Shown: one piece after another, positions 16,416 through 25,227 of the stretch
How positions within the stretch are numbered: position 1 is the stretch's first letter
Layout: the number at the start of each line of letters is the position of its first letter
DNA from: Pseudomonadota bacterium
GTDB lineage: Bacteria > Pseudomonadota > Gammaproteobacteria > DASZBR01
DNA length: 49,795 nucleotides
Reading direction: 5' to 3'
Assembly: GCA_021777765.1 (NCBI GenBank)
Contig: JAJYDF010000025.1
Span: 1-49,795, forward strand
Program-made: the position numbers and the translations under genes
Notes under the pieces: generated by a model
Database searches by the model: none
Seen by the model: only the letters and a program-made list of their open reading frames with translations
What the model was told of the DNA's origin: nothing

Positions 16416-17543
16416 TTAATTAAAATTGTCATTTTGCGAATCATTATTTTTAGTTAATTCATTATAAAAATCTAAATCCCTTGCTACAAAAACATTAATT
16501 TGAGTTCCTTGATTTATTAATAGTGTTGGTTGAATAACACCTGTATTTTGAAACGATTGTTGTGCTGTTTGATTAAAACTACTTGCTAGAGCTTGTCGAT
16601 AAGCACTTGAGGAATTAAATTCATCGGATGGATTTACACCCACATTGGCTGTTCCTGCACCAATAATGCTTAAAAGAGAAGCTGTACCAAATTGCTGCCA
16701 AAAATGATGATCAATATCATCAGCGGGTAACCCTGCTGCGCCTAATGGATCTGTCCCCGGTGAATTTAATTCAATATCAATGCCATCTGGCCTAATTAAT
16801 CTTTGCCATACTACAAAAACACGGGTTTGACCTTGACTGATATTATTAGTGTACTGTCCAATAAGTTTTGAACCACGAGGTAATAGCAAAGTACTGTCAT
16901 CTTCTGAATAAATATCATTTGAAGTTACAGCACGTACCATACCGGGTAAATCTGATGATATTTTAGTTTCTAAAGTAGCTTGTATAATATTACCTTGCGC
17001 AAGTGTGGTATTAAGATGCGCGATGTGAGTTGCATCTTGAGTGGGAGCCTCACTATTACTTACTTTAGACATAAATTTTGTATTAGCATCTCCTGTACCA
17101 TCGCCGCCTAACACAGCATTATTATTAGAATTATTGTTTTGAGAAGATGAATTTTGTAAATTTGTATTATCTTCATTTTCAGATGAATAAACTTCTATTG
17201 GTGCTGACATTCTAAGCTGTAATAATTTAATAGCATCAGCTTGTTCATTATTTGGACTTGATGGTATTTGAGTACTCATATTTGATAGTGCTTGTTTTAA
17301 GTGGTCAATTTGATTTTGAGAAATTGGTAATTGAGGTGCTGCAAGTTCATTATTTGTAGAATTATTGATATTAATAGGTTGTTGATTTTTTGAATCATCT
17401 TTTTTAGATGAACCGAAAAAAAAGAAATAAGAGCAAATAATTGCCGCTAGAATAGCAAATATTATACTCGACCATTTTTTAAAAAATGATTTATTTTCAA
17501 TAACAGGTGATGCAGGTTCTTTATCACTATTTTCATTTATCAT
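16416..17543 (-). CDS. virB10: VirB10 core-complex protein
   Basis: A 375-residue bitopic protein with a short cytoplasmic N-terminus and one membrane segment at about 28-44 (SIIFAILAAIICSYFFFF). A long Asn/Gln/Ser-rich periplasmic linker follows (about 48-175). The TrbI/VirB10 domain lies at about 185-365, including GMVRAVTSNDIYSEDDSTLL, LLPRGSKLIGQY and a C-terminal INVFVARDLDFY. It spans both membranes with VirB7 and VirB9 in the core complex. The linker lacks the usual proline richness and is asparagine-rich instead. Confidence 0.95.
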   Translation of the reverse strand: MINENSDKEPASPVIENKSFFKKWSSIIFAILAAIICSYFFFFGSSKKDDSKNQQPININNSTNNELAAPQLPISQNQIDHLKQALSNMSTQIPSSPNNEQADAIKLLQLRMSAPIEVYSSENEDNTNLQNSSSQNNNSNNNAVLGGDGTGDANTKFMSKVSNSEAPTQDATHIAHLNTTLAQGNIIQATLETKISSDLPGMVRAVTSNDIYSEDDSTLLLPRGSKLIGQYTNNISQGQTRVFVVWQRLIRPDGIDIELNSPGTDPLGAAGLPADDIDHHFWQQFGTASLLSIIGAGTANVGVNPSDEFNSSSAYRQALASSFNQTAQQSFQNTGVIQPTLLINQGTQINVFVARDLDFYNELTKNNDSQNDNFN

Positions 17544-17560
17544 GTTATTTGCCTTTTTTA

Positions 17561-18322
17561 TTAACTATATATAAAACTGTCGTTATAGATAGTTGTTACA
17601 TCACTACCATTACGAAAGGTATATTGATGATAAACACCTTGAACAAAAACGTAATTACCTTGGGTGTGAGTATTCAGTAATGACTCATTACGTTTTAAGT
17701 CAACTGCAAAAATTGCAGGGATGGGTGAATTTTTTGCAAATTCAAATACCGTAAATGTGCCATTATCAGCAGCCTTAATAGGCGCAATAATTTTAGAGCC
17801 AGTAAATGAATAATTTTCATTCCAAGTTAATGGCTGCATTGAACCATTGAAATTATTCATTTGAGCAAATGAATTAAAGTCTTCAGAGATATCTTCATTA
17901 TTTTCTAAATATTTGAACCCAATACTGTAAGTTATATTTTTTGAATGAGGTGAGTCTTGAGGTGAAGTTAATAATCTAAAATGATAAATTCGTTTATCAG
18001 TAATTACCGTCAAATTTGTGTCAGAAGATGGTAACATTGGCTTAATAGATAAGATGTTATGTACATGTTTAGGATCAGAATATGTCCATGCTAAAGAATC
18101 CCCCAGTCTTACAGAAACAATATTTTCATCTGGTGAAAAATCGATATCAGTTGTAATAAGATGGTTTCCTACAATAGTAACTACATCGCTGGGATTATAT
18201 GCAACAATTTTCATGCGAGGGTCTGTGGCTAAACTACTTGGATTTTCATTAGCTAAGGCGTTATAAGGAATGCCAAATAGCATTATATTTAAAATAAATA
18301 GTACAACAACATTTTTCTTCAT
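17561..18322 (-). CDS. virB9: VirB9 core-complex protein
   Basis: A 253-residue periplasmic/outer-membrane core protein with a signal peptide at about 1-25 (VVLFILNIMLFGIPYNALA). Early VirB9 features follow: DPRMKIVAYNPSDVVTI and a FSPDENIVSVRLGDSLAW stretch. The C-terminal domain contains FTGSKIIAPIKAADNGTFTVFEF and NRNESLLNTH-like strands. It partners with the VirB7-like lipoprotein and VirB10. The gap to virB10 is 17 bases and to virB8 22 bases, so it lies inside the operon. Confidence 0.94.
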   Translation of the reverse strand: MKKNVVVLFILNIMLFGIPYNALANENPSSLATDPRMKIVAYNPSDVVTIVGNHLITTDIDFSPDENIVSVRLGDSLAWTYSDPKHVHNILSIKPMLPSSDTNLTVITDKRIYHFRLLTSPQDSPHSKNITYSIGFKYLENNEDISEDFNSFAQMNNFNGSMQPLTWNENYSFTGSKIIAPIKAADNGTFTVFEFAKNSPIPAIFAVDLKRNESLLNTHTQGNYVFVQGVYHQYTFRNGSDVTTIYNDSFIYS

Positions 18323-18344
18323 TTTTTAATCTCCCTAAAGTTAA

Positions 18345-19073
18345 TTAATTATTAGTAGTATTATCAATACTTCGTTCATCTACACGGTATGTGGTAACCG
18401 TAAATCCATTCCAATTTTCCCAGGCATCTTGTTCATCATTTGGTAGTCCTTTGTAAATCCAGCCAATAGTTGCAACAAAGGATTGAGTTTTTTTAGTCCC
18501 ATTTTGATCGGTGGTTGTGGTTATAAAATCTACTTTTGCAAGATTGCTGGAAGGCTGATTAAAATGACGTGGCTCATCAATATTTTGATTATCGATAAAA
18601 ACAATATCTTCAATATGCACTGTTCTAATTCCGCTTAATCCTAATGTATTTACAGGACTTGATTTATTATTATTAGCTTCAGAAATTGCATAAGCTTTTG
18701 CAATATCTTGATTGCTTAAAAGAGTAACTAAATGAAAACGATGGTTTAAATCGGCAGAAGTGTAACTTTCTCTGCTAGTAATATATCTAACAATATCAGC
18801 TTGTGTTTGAGCATCATTCGCAGGTACAAATTGCAAAGATGGTTTTTCAACCCAAGCTTCACCAGTTATTGAGTTTTGATGAATAACTAAAGGCACTAAT
18901 GTTTTAAGTGGTGTTAAAATAATAATTGAAATACTTAAACAAATATTAATAGCACATGAAATTATAAAACATAAAAACCATCTGTTTTCATTTATTTTGG
19001 CAGATTCAAAGTTTTGAAAGTGCCAATCCTTTGCTAATTTAAAATAGTCTTTGTTAGTATTTAATTTTTTCAT
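18345..19073 (-). CDS. virB8: VirB8 inner-membrane assembly protein
   Basis: A 242-residue protein with a cytoplasmic N-terminus (about 1-30) and one membrane segment at about 31-55 (FLCFIISCAINICLSISIIIL). A periplasmic NTF2-like VirB8 domain follows with RYITSRESYTSADLNHRF and a C-terminal IGWIYKGLPNDEQDAWENW that contains the family's NPxGF-like loop region. It nucleates the channel by contacting VirB9 and VirB10. The position after virB6 and before virB9 is canonical. Confidence 0.94.
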   Translation of the reverse strand: MKKLNTNKDYFKLAKDWHFQNFESAKINENRWFLCFIISCAINICLSISIIILTPLKTLVPLVIHQNSITGEAWVEKPSLQFVPANDAQTQADIVRYITSRESYTSADLNHRFHLVTLLSNQDIAKAYAISEANNNKSSPVNTLGLSGIRTVHIEDIVFIDNQNIDEPRHFNQPSSNLAKVDFITTTTDQNGTKKTQSFVATIGWIYKGLPNDEQDAWENWNGFTVTTYRVDERSIDNTTNN

Positions 19074-19090
19074 GTATTGTTCTCTATTAT

Positions 19091-20128
19091 TTATTTACTT
19101 TGAGTGTTTGCTTCTCTTTGCACACTACGATTTGGATCGGGTGTATTATCATTGTTACTTTGTTTAGAAGTTTTAGATGATTCTTCTTTTTCAAGAGGAT
19201 GATAATTTTTATTACCTGAAGTTTTTTTGTCCTTAGAATCTGTTAACTTTCTCCAAGCTTTAGAACCTGTATTCTCTAATCGATGTGCAAGGCTGGTAGA
19301 TGCACCACCTGCGGTACTAACTGCCATGTGTGTGGCAATAAGTAGTAAACAAAAAACGATAATCAGGCATAAGATGTAGCCGCCTATACTAGTAAGTGTG
19401 AGTGAGTCGCTATTTACAGCGTTTTGAACGTTTGTAGTTGGTGCTGCCATAAGCATTAAAGAAAGGGCAATGGTTGACATGATATATATTGGTATCAATG
19501 CGCATGTAATGATGTGTTTTAACCATCCGTCAAACACTGCACTTTTTGTTGCAGGAAACAATAAAAGTGGAATAATGATAGGGGCGAGTACTAAATAGAT
19601 TGCCATTCCAAGTTTTGCAGCGATTAATTCAACTACAGCAATAGCAGCAATTAAAAATGTTAAGAAATAAATAACGAGTGAATAAGCATACGGCAGACAA
19701 TTACTTGGTATGCTACCTCGTTCCCATGTGGCATTACCAAAACCAATCCCCTCATAAAAAGCTTGTTGAAGTGCATTATAAACACTATTGTCATCTGTTA
19801 CTTGTGTGCCAGGTATCGCCGAAATAATATGAGATGCGATTTGATCGGGTGCGTTGGTGAAAAAATTGTAAACATATTCAGAAAAAAAGTCCCAATGAAG
19901 TGCAAGTGATACAACGAAACCAATTAATAAAAGACGTTTACTAAATTCAGCCATAGAAAGTGAAACCCAACCATTTACAATCGAATAGCCAAAAAAAGTA
20001 ACAGATAAACCAACAAGAGCGTAAATGGCAGAGCTATAAGTTTGAACTAAACTACTATATCCCGCAAAAATGAATTGATTACTGATATTATCAGTTGTTT
20101 GAATTAAAGATGTAATCATGCCAGTCAT
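19091..20128 (-). CDS. virB6: VirB6 polytopic membrane protein
   Basis: A TrbL/VirB6 protein of 345 residues with about six hydrophobic segments, including the family's central SMAEFSKRLLLIGFVVSLAL and a LGMAIYLVLAPIIIPLLLF block. The last 60 residues are hydrophilic and Lys/Ser/Asn-rich (SKTSKQSNNDNTPDPN). I chose ATG 20128 because it overlaps the upstream stop in ATGA form and has GGGAAAAC before it. A longer frame from 20176 lies inside the lipoprotein gene. VirB6 helps pass DNA across the inner membrane. Confidence 0.92.
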   Translation of the reverse strand: MTGMITSLIQTTDNISNQFIFAGYSSLVQTYSSAIYALVGLSVTFFGYSIVNGWVSLSMAEFSKRLLLIGFVVSLALHWDFFSEYVYNFFTNAPDQIASHIISAIPGTQVTDDNSVYNALQQAFYEGIGFGNATWERGSIPSNCLPYAYSLVIYFLTFLIAAIAVVELIAAKLGMAIYLVLAPIIIPLLLFPATKSAVFDGWLKHIITCALIPIYIMSTIALSLMLMAAPTTNVQNAVNSDSLTLTSIGGYILCLIIVFCLLLIATHMAVSTAGGASTSLAHRLENTGSKAWRKLTDSKDKKTSGNKNYHPLEKEESSKTSKQSNNDNTPDPNRSVQREANTQSK

Positions 20129-20496
20129 TGTGAAGTTTTCCCGATGGCGTATTTTGATTTGAAGTAGAATTCCCAAGTTTCTTGTAATTCTAAATCTTTT
20201 GCTGTGACTGAATTATATTCTGAGAATTGTTGTAGATATTTTGCTAATTGCTCCATTTTATAGCTGCATTGCGTTTGCATTGCAGATTCAAAATAAGAAG
20301 TGGTATTTTGTTGTGGGGTTAAATAAAACTTGCCACAATTTTCAGCTAGTCCATTATTTTCAATATCTTTGTTTTCAAATTGATTAACATTTAAAGCAAA
20401 TTTATCAGTTGTTGAGTTTAAAACAGGATTTTGAGTACAACCATTTAGCAAAAGACTCATCATCAATCCAAACAGTGCAAACTTGAATTTGTTCAT
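20125..20496 (-). CDS. Lipoprotein between VirB7 and VirB6
   Basis: A 123-residue predicted lipoprotein with a basic start (MNKFKFALFG), a hydrophobic core and the lipobox LLNGC, so the mature protein begins near Cys20. The rest is hydrophilic with two further cysteines, in ENCGKF and TQCSYKM. The start ATG 20496 has AAGGA eight bases upstream; an earlier in-frame ATG at 20514 lacks a site. It overlaps virB6 by four bases. In comparable operons this position holds an entry-exclusion lipoprotein or an LvrD-like protein. I could not match it to either. Confidence 0.75.
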   Translation of the reverse strand: MNKFKFALFGLMMSLLLNGCTQNPVLNSTTDKFALNVNQFENKDIENNGLAENCGKFYLTPQQNTTSYFESAMQTQCSYKMEQLAKYLQQFSEYNSVTAKDLELQETWEFYFKSKYAIGKTSQ

Positions 20497-20515
20497 AGAT
20501 ATCGTCCTTATCAAT

Positions 20516-20662
20516 TTAAGTGTTATTCCATTGATTGATTTTTATTTTAGGTGGGCAATCACTTCCAGTAGAATTACAAGGTGCTTGTAAATTAGTACTT
20601 GCGCAGCCATTTAAAGATATGGCTAATAATAAATTTATTAAAATAACATTAAATATTTTCAT
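20516..20662 (-). CDS. virB7: VirB7-like lipoprotein
   Basis: A 48-residue lipoprotein: MKIFNVILINLLLAISLNGC ends in the lipobox LNGC. A short mature part with two cysteines follows (APCNSTGSDCPPKIKINQW). Size, lipobox and position fit VirB7, which anchors the core complex in the outer membrane through VirB9. ATG 20662 has AAGGAAGGTC upstream; it begins inside the end of virB5, overlapping virB5 codons. The assignment rests on size and context because VirB7 sequences are barely conserved. Confidence 0.72.
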   Translation of the reverse strand: MKIFNVILINLLLAISLNGCASTNLQAPCNSTGSDCPPKIKINQWNNT

Positions 20663-20675
20663 TTTGTGACCTTCC

Positions 20676-21353
20676 TTATTGAGTTGGATTCCACTGATTA
20701 AATTTAGAGCTATCACTTAAACTATTAACAACTCCTTGTGATTGTGTTGCTAATACTTGAGTTTGAATATCTTGTTGCTTTAATTCTTCTAATTGAATAA
20801 AGCTAATTTCTGCAACTAATCTAGTATTTAAATCGATTGCTGCCTTTTCGCTTGGTTGGTTTTCAAGCATTGCTAAAATATTGTGGATATTTTGAATGTG
20901 CTGGTTGAGATCATTGTAACTATAAGACGATGCAGCTAATGCTGCGCGGCTAATTGAGCTTTGTTGACCGTATTGAATACGAGTTAAATCATTATTAGTC
21001 AGTGTTTGTCCAATTTGGCTTTGGTTAACGACTGGATATAAATTGGTGTAGGCTTGTTGCGCTAGTGAAAACTGCTGAGCATTACCACCACTTACATTAT
21101 TTAATACATCTTGCCAATTACTATTAGACCATTGCATTTGGTTTAAATCGCTTTGAGTATTTAGTAAATTACCGTAACCAAAATTACCTTGGAGTGTTGA
21201 AGTTAATGTAGTATTGATAGTATTTATTCCAGGCATGTACTGGTTTTGTACTTGATTAATATTATTTAACAAAGTTAATATATCTGTAATATCGTCAGCC
21301 TTAGCCGATAAAGGAAAAATTAAGCATAAACTTAAGAGAAGTATTTTTTTCAT
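20676..21353 (-). CDS. virB5: VirB5 minor pilus protein
   Basis: A 225-residue secreted protein with a signal peptide (MKKILLLSLCLIFPLSAKA, cleavage near residue 19). A Gln/Asn-rich, alpha-helical mature part follows (QVQNQYMPGINTINTTL, then QQFSLAQQAYTNLYPVVN, then helices to the C-terminus). This is the pattern of VirB5/TrwJ-type pilus-tip adhesins. It follows virB4 with a four-base ATGA overlap, which is the canonical order. Sequence alone would be weak evidence; context makes the call firm. Confidence 0.85.
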   Translation of the reverse strand: MKKILLLSLCLIFPLSAKADDITDILTLLNNINQVQNQYMPGINTINTTLTSTLQGNFGYGNLLNTQSDLNQMQWSNSNWQDVLNNVSGGNAQQFSLAQQAYTNLYPVVNQSQIGQTLTNNDLTRIQYGQQSSISRAALAASSYSYNDLNQHIQNIHNILAMLENQPSEKAAIDLNTRLVAEISFIQLEELKQQDIQTQVLATQSQGVVNSLSDSSKFNQWNPTQ

Positions 21354-23818
21354 AAGTTAGAATACCTTTCATAAAAGTGGGGTAACCAAAGATTTAGATT
21401 TTCTCCATATGTTTGTCTTAAGTTTTCACAAAGTGCTACTGTTTGATTATTTCCTGATATTACTGCTAAATATTTATCCATGTTTGATAAATCTAATTTA
21501 ACTACTGCCGAATCAAAACCTTGTTTAATTAGAAAGTAACGTGATTGCATCGTGGTGTTTTTGATGATATCGAATTCTTTGGTAGTTAATTTAAAGCCTT
21601 CTATATAATCAGACATTTCAGCTTTTGGGTTGGGTAAAAATATATTAGTAGCTGATCCTTGTATTAAGCCTGATGCAAGAGGTGATTTTGCAACTTTATC
21701 GGGAAGTTGGGTGGCAAATACAATAAAAGCATTTAGTTTTCGCCATGTTACAAGATATTCATCTAGCTTTTTAACCCAATATGGATGATTTAAGAATTGC
21801 CAACCTTCGTCTAAATAAACGCCTGTTAGTTGGCCATTTAATGAGTTTTGTATGCGATGGAATAAATACATCATGACAGGTGTTAATAGTTCTTTCTTAT
21901 CATCGCCTTCTGCTCCTAAAATGTAGGTCATATCAAACCCAATGGTTTTTGAGTTAAGGTTTAATGTGTCTATAGGATGATCAAATAAATAAGCATATTC
22001 ACCCGATTTTCCTGTTCTATCAGGAAGCTTAAGCCATTTTGATAAAGCATCGAGTCCTGCAAAATCTTGCTTAAAGAAACTTGATATATTACTTAAAGTG
22101 CGTTTCTCAAAGGGAAGACTAAAATTCCTATCGACAACTTCACTAATTTGGTTTTCATCTCTTGCGGTTAATATTAAGTCAGGACGATTAATAAGTTGTT
22201 TTATAAAATCCCGCAGAAAAGCCCGATTATTTGGATTATCAGCTAATTGGCATGGGTTTAGGCATGTAGATTCTTGTGGGCTTAACAGAAAATAATTGCC
22301 GCCCATTGCCCTGACATAAATATCGCATCCGCGGTTTCTATCAAAAATAAATGATTTGATGCCATATTTATTAAAGAAAATATCAATTGCCATCATAAGA
22401 ACAGTTTTGCCCGCACCTGTAGTACCTATGATAGTTGTGTGGCCTTTTGATAGGTCGTTTTTTTTACCCGAAGCTTTTTCATGGAGATTAAAATAAAATG
22501 GTGTGCGGCTTCGTGTTTCAGCAAGCATCAAAGCACTGCCTAAATGATTTTTATTTATGTAACCTGTGTAATAATTGTGCATTGAGCAAAAGCAGCTAAA
22601 ATTTATACTACTGATTAAACTACTGCGCCGTATCATTGAAAAGTTACCAGGTATTTGTGCCCAGAAAGCGCTTTCAAGATTGAGTGTTTCACGTATCGCC
22701 AAAATACCCACATCACTATACATTCTAATGGCTTTAGCTACTTTCTCATCTAATTCAGAGATGCTATTAGCTAAAATTAATAAAGTATTATGATGATAGC
22801 CAAACGTAATTCGATCACTTGCTAAATCATCGCACGCTGTATCAAGCTCAGCAATTTGAGATTTGCTGTGATCGCCAACAGCGATTAATCTTGCTTCTTG
22901 TCTTCTTATAAATTCTTGTGCATGGGATTTATCTAAGCTTAAGAATGAATGCGTGGCTATGTATTCAAATGGTAAGGACAATAGGCCATTTAATAGTCCT
23001 GGGACTTGCTGAGGATGGTATTTTTTGATAGAGATAATTGCTGCATATTTATCTTGAACTTTATCACCACTTTGAAAATGAATGGCATTATTGCCAAAAA
23101 ATAACCTCTTTAAGGGAATTAAGGTGGCTATATCTTGGTAGGGAAATAAAATGTTATTGACATATTCTCCATTAACAAATATTGATAGAAATGATAAAAC
23201 TTCAGAATATTCTAAGTTATTAATGCCAGACTGTATCCCTAAAACAGTTGGTGAGTAATCAGTTAAGGTATTGAGTACCGTTGATATTTTATTATTTAGC
23301 TTCTTTATTTGATTTTTAATGAATAACTCATGTTCTTCTTTAGCTTGTTTTAAGCTTAAACGCTGTATAAAACTTAAACCTCTTTTAACTTTCGTACTAC
23401 CTGATTTTAGAAGAAGCGTTATATAGATATCGTTGATAAAAAGTTCTTTTGATTTACTTTTATTATTGTAGGCGTTTACAAAATCAGCACAGAAGCCTTC
23501 AGGATAATCACCATTTAAAATAAATGATTGTTGATGTCGATAGGTTGTAGAGTATATTGCATATTCATCACCTAGATTTTTGATCAAAAAAGCCAAAGAT
23601 GATTGCAAATAATTAATATCATCATGACAACTTGTTTCAAATGGTATTCCTTGAACTTTTATAACTACACCTAACTCGCCATTTTTTGTTGAGAAAATGC
23701 TGGGAGTAACAAAGTGAGAGATGGCTATATGTTGTGCAATGCCAATTTCATTATCAAATATGTTTAACGAATCAGGCTTGTTCTTCTGAGATTTTTTAAA
23801 GAATTTATGAGGGATCAT
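21350..23818 (-). CDS. virB4: VirB4 secretion ATPase
   Basis: An 822-residue VirB4/TrbE ATPase. The N-terminal CagE/TrbE domain runs to about 420. The ATPase domain has Walker A GTTGAGKT (465-472), the family strand FIFDRNRGCDIYVRAMGG, and Walker B LTGVYLDEGWQFLNHPYW near 655-672, followed by VFATQLPDKV. It energises pilus assembly and transfer. It overlaps virB3 by 14 bases and virB5 by 4, showing tight translational coupling. Length is typical. Confidence 0.97.
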   Translation of the reverse strand: MIPHKFFKKSQKNKPDSLNIFDNEIGIAQHIAISHFVTPSIFSTKNGELGVVIKVQGIPFETSCHDDINYLQSSLAFLIKNLGDEYAIYSTTYRHQQSFILNGDYPEGFCADFVNAYNNKSKSKELFINDIYITLLLKSGSTKVKRGLSFIQRLSLKQAKEEHELFIKNQIKKLNNKISTVLNTLTDYSPTVLGIQSGINNLEYSEVLSFLSIFVNGEYVNNILFPYQDIATLIPLKRLFFGNNAIHFQSGDKVQDKYAAIISIKKYHPQQVPGLLNGLLSLPFEYIATHSFLSLDKSHAQEFIRRQEARLIAVGDHSKSQIAELDTACDDLASDRITFGYHHNTLLILANSISELDEKVAKAIRMYSDVGILAIRETLNLESAFWAQIPGNFSMIRRSSLISSINFSCFCSMHNYYTGYINKNHLGSALMLAETRSRTPFYFNLHEKASGKKNDLSKGHTTIIGTTGAGKTVLMMAIDIFFNKYGIKSFIFDRNRGCDIYVRAMGGNYFLLSPQESTCLNPCQLADNPNNRAFLRDFIKQLINRPDLILTARDENQISEVVDRNFSLPFEKRTLSNISSFFKQDFAGLDALSKWLKLPDRTGKSGEYAYLFDHPIDTLNLNSKTIGFDMTYILGAEGDDKKELLTPVMMYLFHRIQNSLNGQLTGVYLDEGWQFLNHPYWVKKLDEYLVTWRKLNAFIVFATQLPDKVAKSPLASGLIQGSATNIFLPNPKAEMSDYIEGFKLTTKEFDIIKNTTMQSRYFLIKQGFDSAVVKLDLSNMDKYLAVISGNNQTVALCENLRQTYGENLNLWLPHFYERYSNL

Positions 23819-24104
23819 AACTATTACACCCCCAAAATGATTGATTGTGATTCGATAATGAAAATTTGCCGATTAATATGTTAAAGAAATTAGGTTCTTG
23901 CCAACAAAGAGCCATGCCAACCATATGCATTAAAGCAAAACAAAGACCAGCAATGATTATTTTCATTGAGAGAATAAAAAATATAAAGCAGGGCAGTGCG
24001 TTAAATAGAAAAAATGTCTGGGTTACCCCTAAATACATCGGCGGGCGGGTCAAGCCCACAAAAAGAGGGTATGTGTTAAGTGGTTTTTCTTGCACTTTAA
24101 ACAC
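23805..24104 (-). CDS. virB3: VirB3 membrane protein
   Basis: A 99-residue protein with the VirB3 opening: PLFVGLTRPPMYLGVTQTFF, in which GLTRPPM is characteristic. Two hydrophobic segments follow at about 30-48 and 48-68. It is an inner-membrane component working with VirB4. It overlaps virB2 by eight bases and virB4 by fourteen. The C-terminus ends in SFWGCNSYDPS. Confidence 0.93.
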   Translation of the reverse strand: MFKVQEKPLNTYPLFVGLTRPPMYLGVTQTFFLFNALPCFIFFILSMKIIIAGLCFALMHMVGMALCWQEPNFFNILIGKFSLSNHNQSFWGCNSYDPS

Positions 24105-24402
24105 CCCCTAAAAGTACAGTTTTACCATAATAAGTCCCACCAATAATAAGGGCGAAACCAATTGCTATGAAAAAAAGATGATGGCCATCAAATGTACCTT
24201 TAAGGCATTTATAACCTAAAAATGTAACTACAAGTACAGCTAAACCGCGAGCTATATTACCTGAGAGGTAAGTACAAACGTTATATATAAACTGCGTAGC
24301 ATAATCACTGGATTGAGCAAATGCACAATTTGATATAAGCAAAAACAAAAGCGGAGTCCTTTTGCATAAGTACTGTTTTAATTGTTTTATTTCTTTATTC
24401 AT
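24097..24402 (-). CDS. virB2: VirB2 major pilin
   Basis: A 101-residue pilin precursor. A basic N-terminus is followed by a signal segment, RTPLLFLLISNCAFA (cleavage near residue 29). The mature part has two hydrophobic helices (about 50-65 and 75-92) separated by the short polar loop KCLKGTFDGHH. This hairpin is the VirB2/TrbC layout. It is the first canonical vir gene. No VirB1 transglycosylase gene precedes it. The two genes upstream are of unknown function. Confidence 0.9.
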   Translation of the reverse strand: MNKEIKQLKQYLCKRTPLLFLLISNCAFAQSSDYATQFIYNVCTYLSGNIARGLAVLVVTFLGYKCLKGTFDGHHLFFIAIGFALIIGGTYYGKTVLLGGV

Positions 24403-24458
24403 ATATCATCCTTAATTTTTTCAAAATTATATTTTTCTTTAAATAAATAATATCTAAT

Positions 24459-25199
24459 TTAAGGTTTAGATTTAGCTCTTGATTGATCAGAATTAGCTTC
24501 TAATTTAATGAGAGTTTCTTTTAAACGATTTACCTCGGCTCTTAGCTCTTTAATTTCATCATCTTTTTGTTTCATAATACCTTGATAATAAGTAGCATCA
24601 TTGCTGCTTTTCGTTACAGAAACATTTGATTGCAATTGCAATTTAATAGCGTCTATTTGACTTTTAAGTGAATTATTTTCTTGGGTAAGTAATTTATTTA
24701 CACTTTCTGATTCTGTTAATTGCTGTTTTAATTCTTCATTTTCCCCCTTATAATGAGCTATTTCACTATTAAGCCTGTCTTCTAATTTTTTTATATCTCT
24801 CAAATACTCTGACCGAGAGATAAAATTTTCAGAAGATAGCGACTCACTATTTTGATGTTGGCCAAGCAAAGCCATTTCTTTTAAACACCTAAAATCTTCA
24901 CGTATACACTTAATAGGCAAAAATTCTTGGGAATTTATAATATTTCTGAGAACTTTCTTAAGATCGTATACAAAGGGTAGAAAGCTAAAAAAACTACCCT
25001 CTAATGTATCAACATAAGAATATATTTTATCTCGCATATCATCTAAATAATCATTTGTTTTTAGTAATTCTTTAATATGCGCGATAGCCAATGAATCCTC
25101 ATGCGAAATTCCATCTTCACCGTTGTTATATTCATACCTGCGTTCATACGCGCGTAACGTAGATTCTATTGCCTTTTTAAATTTCTCTCGTAATGACAT
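24459..25199 (-). CDS. Coiled-coil protein of unknown function, T4SS operon
   Basis: A 246-residue soluble protein. Residues 1-110 are mixed helical (REKFKKAIESTLRAYERRYE at the start). Residues about 125-235 form a strong coiled coil with heptads (ENEELKQQLTESESVNKLL and further). It ends in a basic SRAKSKP tail. I know no family for it. It lies between the 836-aa gene and virB2 with gaps of 28 and 56 bases, all on the minus strand, so it is probably co-transcribed with the secretion genes. It could be a secreted effector, a chaperone or an assembly factor. Confidence 0.75.
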   Translation of the reverse strand: MSLREKFKKAIESTLRAYERRYEYNNGEDGISHEDSLAIAHIKELLKTNDYLDDMRDKIYSYVDTLEGSFFSFLPFVYDLKKVLRNIINSQEFLPIKCIREDFRCLKEMALLGQHQNSESLSSENFISRSEYLRDIKKLEDRLNSEIAHYKGENEELKQQLTESESVNKLLTQENNSLKSQIDAIKLQLQSNVSVTKSSNDATYYQGIMKQKDDEIKELRAEVNRLKETLIKLEANSDQSRAKSKP

Positions 25200-25227
25200 A
25201 TGTAAATCCTCTTTTATTAATTGATAA